From: Burhinus oedicnemus
Taxonomy: Eukaryota > Chordata > Aves > Charadriiformes > Burhinidae
Assembly: GCA_008921705.1 (NCBI GenBank)
Contig: VFFE01007192.1
Location: 1,813,271 to 1,877,270 of the forward strand
Length of the DNA: 64,000 nt
Direction: 5' to 3'
Shown piece after piece: positions 49,518 to 59,024 of the stretch. The stretch's first letter is position 1. The number at the start of each line of letters is the position of its first letter. The notes below the pieces were generated by a model. That model was not told the DNA's origin. It made no database searches and saw only the letters and a program-made list of their open reading frames with translations. The position numbers and the translations under genes were made by a program.

Positions 49518-50163
49518 GTATGGCTCTGAAAAAGTGATTTGTTTACTTTATTTGACCACCTGGGTGGGTGGTTGTGATCTTATCTCAGGTGCAGTTTGTT
49601 TTCAAGGTGCACAGAAGGTGATACCTTAATTTAGCTCTTGGGGCAAGAGCTGGATTTTAAAAGAACAATTAAAAGCTAGATCACGTCTGGACAGGTGCTT
49701 GAAATAGTACTCTGTGTATGTTTGTATGCACACTTCCAGTCTAACTAATTAAAACTCATTAAAAATTTCTGCCACTGAACTGCAGGAGGTTGTCAAGAAA
49801 GGTTGTGCAGTTTCCATCCTTGGACATCTTTCAGCCCTTGACTGGGCCCTGAGCAACCTAAAGTGGCTATGAAGCTGTCCCTGCTTTGGGCAGGACATCA
49901 GACTAGGTGACCCCCAGAGGTCTTTCTGACCTAACTTGCTGGATGATGCTGCACAGTGAGATAAAGTCTGCCCGGTTTCTGTGAGAAGTTGCATTCATGG
50001 AACACCATGTACTTTTTGATTATTAAGATTCAGGGCAGATGTTTTGGGTTTTTTTTAAGGAACATACAATGGCTACATTTTTATTATATTTTCTCTGAGT
50101 AATACACATTAAATACAATGTCTTGTTCAGATGGTTTTATTTGAAGTCTAGTTTACCTTTCAG
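49518..50163. other. Intron m-n
   Basis: A short intron of 646 bases. A sense CR1 3' end fragment occupies most of its middle (listed separately). The acceptor in front of exon n is tttacctttcag. Confidence 0.85.
49775..49950 (+). mobile_element. CR1 LINE 3'-end fragment (sense)
   Basis: The plus strand runs through the usual order of a CR1 3' untranslated end: TTTCCATCCTTGGACATCTT, TTGACTGGGCCCTGAGCAAC, CTGCTTTGGGCAGG, then an ACTAGGTGACCCCCAGAGGT block and a degraded TCTGACCTAAC. The terminal TTCTATGA-type repeats have decayed. It is only about 175 bases, so 5' truncation is extreme, as is common for CR1. The divergence suggests an older insertion than the one in the next intron. Confidence 0.85.
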
Positions 50164-50315
50164 GATGCAGTGACAGCCCTGTTAGCTAGGACCACCGCTC
50201 AGCTGGAAGCAGTTGAGAGAGAGTTGGCAGAAGAGAGAGTGAAACTGGAGTACACAGAGGAGGAGATCCTGGAGATGGAAAGAAAGGAAGACCAAGCAGA
50301 AGCCATATCAGAAAG
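50164..50315 (+). CDS. WWC3: WWC3 exon n: acidic coiled coil
   Basis: Encodes residues 689 to 739 (split), beginning DAVTALLARTTAQLEAVERE and continuing LAEERVKLEYTEEEILEMER. The DAVTALLARTTAQLEAVE segment is the WWC motif that follows the C2 domain; the Glu-rich remainder corresponds to the acidic stretch of KIBRA but is a regular charged helix in WWC3. The acceptor is tttacctttcag and the donor gtaaaa at 50316. Confidence 0.95.
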
Positions 50316-52154
50316 GTAAAAATAGTAGTTTAAATACCTCATCAAATAGCTGAGTGATATTTACACTATTGGTATAGTCTGAAATACATCTGGAGAAACA
50401 GCAGGTCCTTATTTTGAGATCTGCTCACTGTTAGTGTTACGAGTGTAAAATTATGTTATTATGTGATGATGTGCAAACAGGAAGAAACCTTATTTGAATA
50501 GCTGGCTAAGTTTAGAGGACTTGGAATTTGGGGAGTGGCAAAACATTATATCAAACAGAAACTTTGCTAAGGGGGTGACTATAATGGGTTTGCAACACTG
50601 TACTAAAAAATAATAAATAAAATTTTGTGCTGACATGGGAAAATGTCAAAGAAAGTTATGCGTTGCAATGCTTATGGAGTGAACATGCAGCACAGCTCTT
50701 ACTATTTCAAGATTTATTACAATGCTATTTCATCATTAACAATACTCCTAGTTTGTTACGAGTTGCGTTTTTCATAGAATCATAGAATACCAGGTTGGAA
50801 GGAACCTCAAGGATCATCTGGTCCAACCTTTCTTGGCAAAAGCACGGTCTAGGCAAGATGGCCCAGCACCCTGTCCAGCCAAATCTTAAAATTGTCCAAT
50901 GTTGGGAAATCCACCACTTCCCTGGAGAGATTATTCCAACGGCCTTCTGTTCTCATTGTGAAAAATTTTCCTCTTGTGTCCAATCGGGATGTCCCCAGGA
51001 GTAACTTGTACCCATTATCCCTTGTCTTTTCAGTGTGATTACCTGTAAAAAGGGAGTCTCCATCTTCTTTGTAGCCACCTTTTAAATACTGGAACGTGGT
51101 GATATGGTCTCCCCTAAGCTTTCTTTTCTCAAGGCTGAACAAGCCCAGTTCTCTCAGCCTTTCCTCATATGGCAGGCTTCCCAGTCCTTTGATCATCTTG
51201 GTGGCCCTTCTCTGGACCCTCTCCAGCCTGTCCACATCTTTTTTCTATAGCAGGGACCAAAATTGAACACAATATTCCACGTGTGGCCTGACAAGTGCCG
51301 AGTGGGATAATGACTTCTTTGTCTCTGCTGGTGATGCCCTTGTTGATGCAACCCAGCATCCTGTTGATTTTCTTTGCCGCTACAGCACACACTTCACTCA
51401 CATTGAGCTTGTTGTCCACCAGGACCTCTAGGTCCCTTTCCACAGAGCTGCTCCCCAGTCAGGTAGATCCCAGCCTGTACTGCACTCCTGGATTATGTTT
51501 TCCCAGGTGCAAGACCTTACACTTGTCCTTGTTGAACTTCGTAAGGTTCTTGTTAGCCCACTCTTCCTGCCTATCCAGGTCTTCCTGCAGGGTGGCTCTC
51601 CCTTCCGAAGAGCCCACTTCCCCACTCAGTTTGGTGTCATCTGCAAACTTCATCAGGGTACACTTGATCCCATCATCCAGGTAATTTCTGAAGATATTAA
51701 ACAGCGTTGGGCCCAGCAGTATCGATCCCTGGGGGACCCCACTTGTGACAGGTTGCCAGTTGCAAAAGGAGCTATTTACCACCACCCTCTGGGTGCGGCC
51801 TGTCAGCCAGTTCCCCACCTACCTCACAGACCACTTGTCTAGACCGTAACACATCAGGTTTTGTTACTGTTTTCTTAGTATTGTTATAAATACCAGAACA
51901 TATGCTTTAAGAAAATGAGGGAAGGTGATTTTTAATTTTTTTTATTATTATTTTCATTAAATGTATTTGCTTGTCTGTTTATCTGCAGAAATGCAAGCGG
52001 GATATGTTCTCCCTTTCAAAATTCTGTATTTTTATTGGAGAACTAATAATATAAAATGACAAACTGACCTGGATAATGAAACATATAAACATGTCACATA
52101 ATTGCATGAGGTTTTTTTAACACCTGCAAAATTCTTGTGATGTTCTGACTTCAG
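50316..52154. other. Intron n-o with CR1 insertion
   Basis: About 1.8 kb, of which about 1.1 kb is an antisense CR1 element. The remaining flanks are AT-rich and featureless, ending in tgttctgacttcag. Confidence 0.85.
50772..51860 (-). mobile_element. CR1 LINE, 5'-truncated, antisense
   Basis: A non-LTR retrotransposon fragment in the orientation opposite to WWC3. Its 3' end on the minus strand is the typical TTCTATGATTCTATGA-like repeat (plus strand 50772-50788). Upstream on the minus strand are reverse-transcriptase blocks: RRVVVN-like text, SGVPQGS at about 51740 and FADDTKLSG at about 51640, then the C-terminal region with RRATKMIKGLGSLPYEERL near 51200. The frame is broken by a stop near 51457 and by a shift near 51170-51240, and there is an extra codon after SGVPQGS. 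It lacks the 5' part with the endonuclease, so it is dead. Exact ends and target-site duplication were not established. Confidence 0.95.
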
Positions 52155-52314
52155 GAGTTGGCAAGCAGAATCTGTTGACAGTGGATGCAGTAATTGCACC
52201 CAGACTAGTCCTCCTTATCCAGAGCCGTTTTGTGGGGATTCGTTAGCTGGACACATGTTTGCAGCTCAAGCAGGCCAGTACAGTTCTGGAAAAAAGCAGC
52301 CTCCACCACTAAAG
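52155..52314 (+). CDS. WWC3: WWC3 exon o: Pro/Cys linker
   Basis: Encodes residues 739 (split) to 792, including SWQAESVDSGCSNCTQTSPP and YPEPFCGDSLAGHMFAAQAG. This matches the WWC3-specific linker between the acidic coiled coil and the aPKC-type region. The acceptor is gttctgacttcag; the donor gtaatg at 52315 follows a Leu-Lys. The first codon is completed from AG of exon n to Arg. Confidence 0.93.
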
Positions 52315-53478
52315 GTAATGAGAGAAGAAACTGCCATGCTGCCTGGCACACACACAGTGTGCTACTCCTGCTTCTTGAATTTGAGTCCAAATTGATCAGG
52401 AGAGAAAAGAATCAGAACTGCCATTAACAACCCTGTGTGAGCACTGCCTTCATGACAGCGGTGTGCCTTTTGAGTTGTTAAAAATACCGTCTTTAGGGCT
52501 GGGTATTTTCAGTTGCTTGCTAGTTATTTCTGGACAGAACTAGGGTTTTTTCATCAAAAGGGAAGCTATTTTTACTGTGCCTTTATCTAATCTGTAAATA
52601 TGCACTCGTATCAATGTCTCTGTTGACCTGAAATTATAACAGAAAAGATCATGATCAAATTCCAGTGCTCTTAGAAATAAGAATTTTTGAAGTAATTGTA
52701 AAGAAAGAAGCTTAATGTTTTAAGACTGGCATTGCTGTTTCAGTGTTACAATAAATACAGCTGAAATTTCCAGAACAGTTGTGCTGAAACTGGTACTTAA
52801 AATCTTTTGTATTCAAGATATGAAACATTGGAAAATAATCCTGAACAAGCTGAAATCAGCACACTTCCATTGAAGTAAAAGAGCATAAGCCATTTGTGTT
52901 GCCTTTAGGGAAGATCATACCTCCTATTGAGGAGTGAGTTATCTTAAAGTTTGGAAGCTTTGCTAGAGTAGCATCTGTTTTCTGTATTTCCGAATATTTT
53001 AGTGTTTGTATATCATTGTTTTAACAGTCTTTCAGTTCCCTTTTGTTAAGTTTCTTCTCTTCATTTGACTTCCTCCAGTTTTAAGGTGGTTGCTTGCTTC
53101 AGAATCACCTTGCTTATTGAAAGGTGACTCGGTTTTCTTCTGTTGAGGCTGGAGATAGGTGGTAGCTTGGTTAATGCCCAATTGCCACTGCTGAATGCAG
53201 TCTTTGTGCTCTGCAGCTATGATTCATATTATAACTGCATCTCATAACTGTTACTGTTCCAGCAAAGGCTTCTGAAAGGTAATCTTATAATTTCAAATGA
53301 CTTAATTTTAAAACTTTAAAAATGAGACGATTCATCCTCTGTTCTGCATTCATTAGAACTTGAGCCTAGCCAGCAGGGCAAATTGTTTACTTTTGATGTT
53401 GTTGAAATGTCTGATTGTTTTTGGTGAGAAAGAGAAAATAAGGAAAAAATTAAAAAAATGCCTTCATTGAAATTTTAG
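52315..53478. other. Intron o-p
   Basis: About 1.2 kb of AT-rich intron without recognisable repeats, RNA genes or extra exons. Confidence 0.8.
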
Positions 53479-53643
53479 GTGGATAAGGAAACTAACACTG
53501 AGGATCTGTTTCCTGAAGAAGTTGCTATTCTTCCAAAAGAGAGAACTAGCCGCAGGCCACGGGGTTCTGCTTTTGTTCGCAGTAGCACTATTGTTCGTTC
53601 CCAGACCTTCTCGCCTGGAGCACGAAGTCAATATGTTTGTAGA
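53479..53643 (+). CDS. WWC3: WWC3 exon p: aPKC-type Ser/Arg segment
   Basis: Encodes residues 793-847, beginning VDKETNTEDLFPEEVA and ending SSTIVRSQTFSPGARSQYVC plus Arg. VDKETNTE and FVRSSTIVRSQTFSPG are nearly invariant in WWC proteins. In KIBRA the equivalent Arg/Ser segment is the atypical-PKC binding and phosphorylation region, so the same role is inferred here. The exon has 55 whole codons in phase 0 at both ends. The donor gtgagt at 53644 is followed by a G6-T-G7 tract. Confidence 0.96.
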
Positions 53644-54965
53644 GTGAGTAAGGCTTAAAAAGAAGGGGGGTGGGGGGGAAGCTCCAGTCAAGTATTTTGT
53701 ACTTTGTTTTTATAATTTCTTCTTAAGGCTTTATTACATTTATAAGGAACATACACTACTTTCTAATACTAATGAATAATCTTTCATTGAATTTAAATAT
53801 TGCAGTGGGGAAGAGGTCCCCTGGTTCTTTTTAAGGCTTTAAACCTGAATTTATTTGATTTAAAACTTACGAGTCTATGACAAATTAGATATTGAGCTCT
53901 TTTCCCTAGGAACCTTAGATGTTAGGCTAGGGTGATTGGTCTTACAAAGGTACAATGCTGTCTAATGAGGTGTATAAACAGTTAGCTTAGAACACATGTT
54001 TAACTTTTAGGTCCCTAAAAGTTTGTGAAAAGGGACTGAATGCATCTTCTTAGGGTTCTTGCATAAATACTCTTAAAGACTCTGGTTACTGTTATGAATG
54101 TCAGTCATAGGATGCCTGTTACAGTGAGACCTAGGATTCCTGGGTGCACTGGTGCAAGTAGTTGAGGATTGGCGCAAGTTTTTCAAGCTCATGTTAGGTA
54201 GTTCAACGGAAAAAGTCTTATAAGCAGTTGGCTCACAGTATTGCAGATCAATACATGGGTATTGATTTTGCAGTATTGGTGGAATGCATATAGCTTTGAT
54301 TGTACTCTTTCATAAGCTTTTGAGAGCTTGAGTCTGAAAATGCAGTAATGATTTTTAACTTTTATGCTTTTCCTAAACCAAGGATTTTCTGATTTTTACT
54401 CTGTTATTTACATTGCACACAGCGCATCTGTGGACCACTTCAGATTCTTCAGTTTGATTTCTGGCTTCTGTATCTGTTTATGATACAGGGAATGCAAGTA
54501 AAACACTCTCATGCACCAGAACAAAGATAGTGCAAAAAGGAAAAGATTGCTAAACAACCTCACTTAATCTGTATTTACTGAAAATCAGAGGGGGGGAAAC
54601 AAGCGGGAGACTGTATTGTTTGTGCACATGATGGTAAATGCTTTAGGAGGAAACATTATTGCATTTAACTCCCCTCTCCCCCTTTTTAGGTTACATTGTC
54701 TTGGATATTTAGTAGAAATGCCTGATGAAACTTAGCAGTAAAACATTGATGATTTTGAAGTTTTCTTGAATTATTGTACCTGTACAGTGTGAGCACTATA
54801 TAAATATTTATAAAAAACTAAAGCTGAAAAAGATCATTTGCTTAAAACAAGACAGTTTAAATGTACTTTTAAAAATAAATCTCAAAGCCGAAAGAAAAAA
54901 AATCCAAATTCTTAATGTAGATAACCTTCTAAGCAATCTGTATTTTCAATATCTTTTCTAATCAG
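53644..54965. other. Intron p-q
   Basis: About 1.3 kb. A G6-T-G7 tract at 53665-53678 lies 22 bases past the donor, and a G7 run occurs near 54590. The rest is AT-rich with no recognised element. Confidence 0.8.
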
Positions 54966-55058
54966 CTGTATCGCAGTGACAGTGACAGTTCAACTCTGCC
55001 AAGGAAGTCCCCTTTTGTCCGGAATACATTGGAGAGGCGTACTCTACGGTATAAGCAG
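54966..55058 (+). CDS. WWC3: WWC3 exon q: SDSDSST basic segment
   Basis: Encodes residues 848-878: LYRSDSDSSTLPRKSPFVRN followed by TLERRTLRYKQ. RSDSDSSTL-[KR]K-PFVRN-[LT]ERR is one of the most conserved WWC motifs; LYR, LPRKSP and TLRYKQ are the WWC3 forms. The acceptor is tcttttctaatcag and the donor gtatac at 55059. With phase 0 at both ends and 93 nt, it can be skipped without a frameshift. Confidence 0.96.
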
Positions 55059-56080
55059 GTATACCTAGGAAACTGGTTTTTACTTTTCACTAAGGTGATA
55101 GAACGCTGGTACTTTGTACCAGTAGACATCTAAAGCTTAGGTATAATTCTGATGGTTTTTTAGGAAATGTATGAGGCTTCTGTAATGTTGGGGGTGGTGG
55201 TGGGTGGTGTGGTGTGTGCATGTTTTGGCTGTGGTTTGGGTTTTTTAAGCTAGAAGGTAGACATAGAGAAGTGAAATATAGTTGTAAAGAATTATTGAGG
55301 AGAGAAAAAAAAAAAAAGGGACTGAATTTGTATTGATGTAGATGTAGACTTTGTTAAATCTTTAAAGTCTAGTTTATGATGCAGGGTGCAAGCCCAGAGA
55401 AGTGTGTGTGAATGTGACAGTAAAACATCGAGCTCCTCTCCTATGCAGCCTAGCAAACCATAGTATTTGAGGCCCAGGTATTCAGGAACGAATAGGTTAA
55501 GCTCTCCTTTCTACCTCGTGCTACCCCACACCCTGCAGAACGAGTGGGCAGAGAAGGGCAGGTAAGGTGTTAATGCCTTGTGTATAAATGGCATATGGTT
55601 TAGCCTGATCAGCAGAAGTTAATTTAGTGCTGGTGTAGGCAAGTAGACAGCCATGCCTCCCATTGTATCTTAAAACCAATATTGAATAAAGCCCTTTAAG
55701 GGGAATCTTACTCAGTACAGTATTTCCTGATGTCATGACTCACTTATGAGTTTTTCATATTGCATCACTTTTATTATCATCGTGACATGAGAGTTTAGTC
55801 CAAAACTTAAATTGGTTAAATATTTATTAGCCAAAAGGAAACTGTAAAAGGATGCAGTAGAAAGCATTGATTGAAGAAGTTTACGTATGGTACAGAAAGC
55901 CCCTACTACAGCTAGTTAGCCTTTCACTGTGGGATGTAAATAATCTCTCCAAAGCTTTGTGTCAAGAAAAACTTTGTGTATAAAGTACAGAGAATGTATG
56001 CTCTATATAGCTAAAAATAGGCCAGTATACCATGTTGAGAGTAATACATTGTGCATTTTATTTGAATCCTGATAACTCAG
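55059..56080. other. Intron q-r
   Basis: About 1.0 kb. A GGT-rich stretch (G5, then repeated GGT/GGGT) lies at 55189-55220 and an A-run near 55305-55317. It ends in a tandem acceptor (see exon r). Confidence 0.8.
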
Positions 56081-56311
56081 CAGTCCTGCAGATCATCTTT
56101 GGCTGAGCTTATGGCAAGGACATCCTTAGACCTGGAGCTGGATCTCCAGGCATCCAGAACTAGACAGAGACAGCTGAACGAGGAGATATGTGTTTTAAGA
56201 GAGTTGAGACAGCGTCTGGAAGATGCCCAACTCAGAGGGCAGACAGATCTACCCCACTGGGTCCTTCGGGATGAGCGATTCCGAAACTTGTTGAAGGAAG
56301 CGGAGAGGCAG
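56081..56311 (+). CDS. WWC3: WWC3 exon r: C-terminal coiled coil
   Basis: Encodes residues 879-954 (numbered from the downstream acceptor at 56084), including SSLAELMARTSLDLELDLQA, SRTRQRQLNEEICVLRELRQ and QTDLPHWVLRDERFRNLLKE. RTSLDLELDLQA and the following helix are WWC hallmarks. The intron ends cagcag, so splicing can start the exon at 56081, adding one Gln after YKQ, or at 56084, giving the YKQ-SCRSS junction of mammalian WWC3 as remembered. I gave the longer extent. The donor is gtatgg at 56312. Confidence 0.95.
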
Positions 56312-57051
56312 GTATGGTAACATGAGATGAGCATTCAGCATGTTCGGAAACTTGTGGTTTCAAAATTTCTTGATGTTTCAAGATGTTCAAAGAGCTGTTT
56401 TTACAGAACTTCAAACAATGAACGTTGCTTCTATGTTCTTGAAGTTAGTGCAATAAAAATGATTGCATTGATCATTACCAAACTGTGTACTTATTTGAAT
56501 ACAATTACTGGAGAATGGCACTATTTGCCAATGACACTTTTTGGTTTGGGTTGTTTTTTTTTTTTTTTTTGTTAGATATTTATTATTGGAACTTTAATAA
56601 TTTCCTTACTTCTGATCTTTGAAAGAAATTTTGCTGATTTGGTATTTCATTTTTTTACAAGTATTTGCAATGTTCCCTAACTATATGAATTTTCCTTTTC
56701 TTGGAGAAAGAAATTACAGGCAAAAAGTGGGAAAAACTGCACAACAAACAAAACTGCCATTGGATTATCTGAGACAAAGAGCGAGCCTAAATTTATTTTA
56801 AGGTCTTGTTTGACAGATCCATGTGCAGTAAATTTCATTAATTTAATATATAACTGTCTGAAGAGCACTAAGAAATGAAACAATACTGTCAGTGTTTCGA
56901 ATTTGTAGTTCGTAGATGATCGGCTATTTTAGACAATGTGCTTGTGTGCTTTTACTGTGATGAGTGGAAAAATATCCATTATTTTAACCTGGATATTCCT
57001 GTGTTTTATTTATTCACGTGACCATTTTAAGCATTATATTCTTGTTTTCAG
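56312..57051. other. Intron r-s
   Basis: 740 bases, AT-rich, with a T-run near 56556-56570 and no recognised element. It ends in ttcttgttttcag. Confidence 0.85.
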
Positions 57052-57179
57052 ACCAGACAGACCAAATTTGAACATCACCAAGAGCAAGCAGCTGAAAAGA
57101 TGCTAAAGAAAGCATCAAAAGAAATATACCAGTTGCGTGGGCAAAATCAGAAGGAGCCTATTCAGGTGCAAACTTTTAG
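57052..57179 (+). CDS. WWC3: WWC3 exon s: end of C-terminal helix
   Basis: Encodes residues 955 to 997 (split), including EHHQEQAAEKMLKKASKEIY, QLRGQNQKEPIQVQTFR. The AEKML-KASK-[IV]--LRGQ--KEP-QVQ[ST]FR pattern is conserved in the family. The donor is gtaagt at 57180, and the split AG is completed to Arg by exon t. Confidence 0.96.
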
Positions 57180-57405
57180 GTAAGTGGTAATGTGTACTGA
57201 AATAGCATAGCATAGCAACAGTTCATTGGAGAGATTAAAGCTCTCTAGCATTTAGCTTAAACTGTGTGGCTTCTATATATAGTCAGTAACTTTTAACTGT
57301 ATGTTGATTTGGACACAAGTTTCCTTTGAATTATTTGTAGTGGAAAGAGCCAAAGCTAAGGTAAAATTGCAGTTTTACAATTCTAAAACACATGAAATAA
57401 AAAAT

Positions 57406-57437
<32 letters not shown>

Positions 57438-58580
57438 TCAAGTGCAAGCATAGCTTAGGTGATTCTTTCAACGTAGCCTAGTCGCTATTAAGTTCAAATG
57501 ATTTGTCAGTTCTTCAATGCAAGCCTGCAATACGTGTACATATACATAACTAGTAACACTCTCTCCCTAAAAATTACTCAATAATATTCCAGCTTTCTCT
57601 CAGGAAGCCTTTTCTTTGGACTTTTTTTCCCTATTTCATCTGTGTTTACGTGTATTCACATGTACTCTCTTAGCTTTATTTTTTTCTGATGGTTTCTTTT
57701 GTGTACAAGTGGCATTGATAAACAATGTGCATTTCACAGGAAGACTTCAGCATTAAAACTTTTATAGTTTTTATTGGGAGAGTAAGAGTAAGAAAATGCT
57801 AGTGCAGCATAGGTGTGGAGGACAGTTCAGCTACAGTGTTACATTATACTATTTCATCCAGTGTTTAGATTTTTAGAACTTTCTTACAGGGAGTACTTCA
57901 ATGAAGTAGAATAACTCTCTGTCCTTTAATGTAACTTTTTTGCTTGAATGACATTGGAAGGGCCTTTCTTACAAAGGTGTGGAGGAATGGAGATTTTGGG
58001 GTTGATTTTACATCTTACGTTTCTGGTAGTAAAAGAGGGATTTTTGTACTTTGTCTACTGAGACGTAAAAAGACATGGGGAATTGAATATAATAAGATGT
58101 AGAAAATGAAGCAAATGCTGTCTTCCTTGTTTAAATTCTTGCCCTTTTTATGCACACATCCATTTCTCGTGACGCTTACTTTACAGCACGTACTGTTTGC
58201 TCAATAAAGAAGCAAAAAGGTGACTCTGGCGTTCCCCCCCCCCTTTTGTTGTAGGCATTATTGCAAAATGCACAAGGGTGAGCTTTGCATTACAGCAGGG
58301 GCTTATGCAGGACTTGTCCTTGTGAAACCTTTTTACAGTCAGCTATGACTGATGTTAAATGAGTTGTAAATTTTCAAAAATAGTAATTGTGTTCAACGGA
58401 ATGTTGCCAAAAGTATACAGTGAGGTTTAATAGTTTTTGTAAGTTTCTTGTACTCCAATACATCATCAGTACAGTATGTAAGTAACAAATACTAACCAGA
58501 GTAAAGAAACCATGGTTTTGGGGAAAAAAATTGTAGGCATACATTTGATTGATTTCTTTTTTATCTTGTTTTGATCACAG
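57180..58580. other. Intron s-t (last intron)
   Basis: About 1.4 kb. It contains an uninterrupted A28 run at 57406-57433 preceded by AAATAAAAAATAAAAA-like sequence, and a C-run near 58233. No exon or recognised transposon body lies next to the A-run. Confidence 0.8.
57406..57433 (+). repeat. Poly(A) tract (A28)
   Basis: An uninterrupted run of 28 adenines in the last intron, preceded by short A-rich steps. It could be a microsatellite or the tail of a very short retroposed sequence; no source sequence is recognisable upstream. Run length is error-prone in assemblies. Confidence 0.85.
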
Positions 58581-58647
58581 AGAGAAGATAGCTTTTTTTA
58601 CAAGACCAAGGATTAACATACCTCCTCTGCCAGCTGATGATGTATGA
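58581..58647 (+). CDS. WWC3: WWC3 terminal coding exon t with stop
   Basis: Encodes residues 997 (split) to 1018 and TGA at 58645-58647: EKIAFFTRPRINIPPLPADD then V. FREK-AFFTRPR-[NI]IP-L-ADDV is the invariant WWC C-terminus, and the last four residues (ADDV) are the family's PDZ-domain ligand. The acceptor is tgttttgatcacag. The exon continues into the 3' UTR. Confidence 0.97.
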
Positions 58648-58752
58648 CATGTTGCATTGTAAACATGAAGTATTTATCGCTTTTATTTTAATGAAGTTAT
58701 TAGATTAGCCAAGTTTCTTTAAAAAAATTGTGCAAAAGCTAATATACACGTT

Positions 58753-58833
58753 TTGTAAAAAATAAAAAAAGTAAAAAAAGTAAAAGTAAACAAAAACATA
58801 TATATAAATATATATACATATATATATTTTATA
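58753..58833 (+). repeat. A-rich and (TA)n simple repeat in 3' UTR
   Basis: A-rich sequence with AAAAAAAGT-type steps passes into TATATATAAATATATATACA and a further TATA run ending TTTTATA. The TA part can fold on itself. It starts about 105 bases after the stop codon and includes the first AATAAA of the 3' UTR (58761-58766). Confidence 0.85.
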
Positions 58834-59013
58834 ATAGCGACTGCAACAAGGCTTGGTTTTTCCTTGTTGTGAAACTGACATCTCTGAAGACAACTTATTT
58901 TATAAAAGATCGACTATCCTGTTAAGAGCGTGTACAGTTTTTATGCTGTTTTATTTGACTTAAAGGCTGGAAGACAGAAACAAAGTGAGTTCAGGCAAAT
59001 TCACTGTAGTGTA

Positions 59014-59024
59014 ATTTATTTATA
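59014..59024 (+). promoter_or_regulatory. AU-rich element (UUAUUUAUA nonamer)
   Basis: The sequence ATTTATTTATA contains overlapping AUUUA pentamers and matches the UUAUUUA(U/A)(U/A) nonamer bound by TTP/HuR-type proteins. It lies 370 bases into the predicted 3' UTR. A single copy is only weak evidence for mRNA instability. Confidence 0.4.

Noticed and set aside
50795..51842. Sense-strand open frames across the CR1 region
   Set aside because: They are reverse-strand shadows of CR1 reverse-transcriptase sequence.
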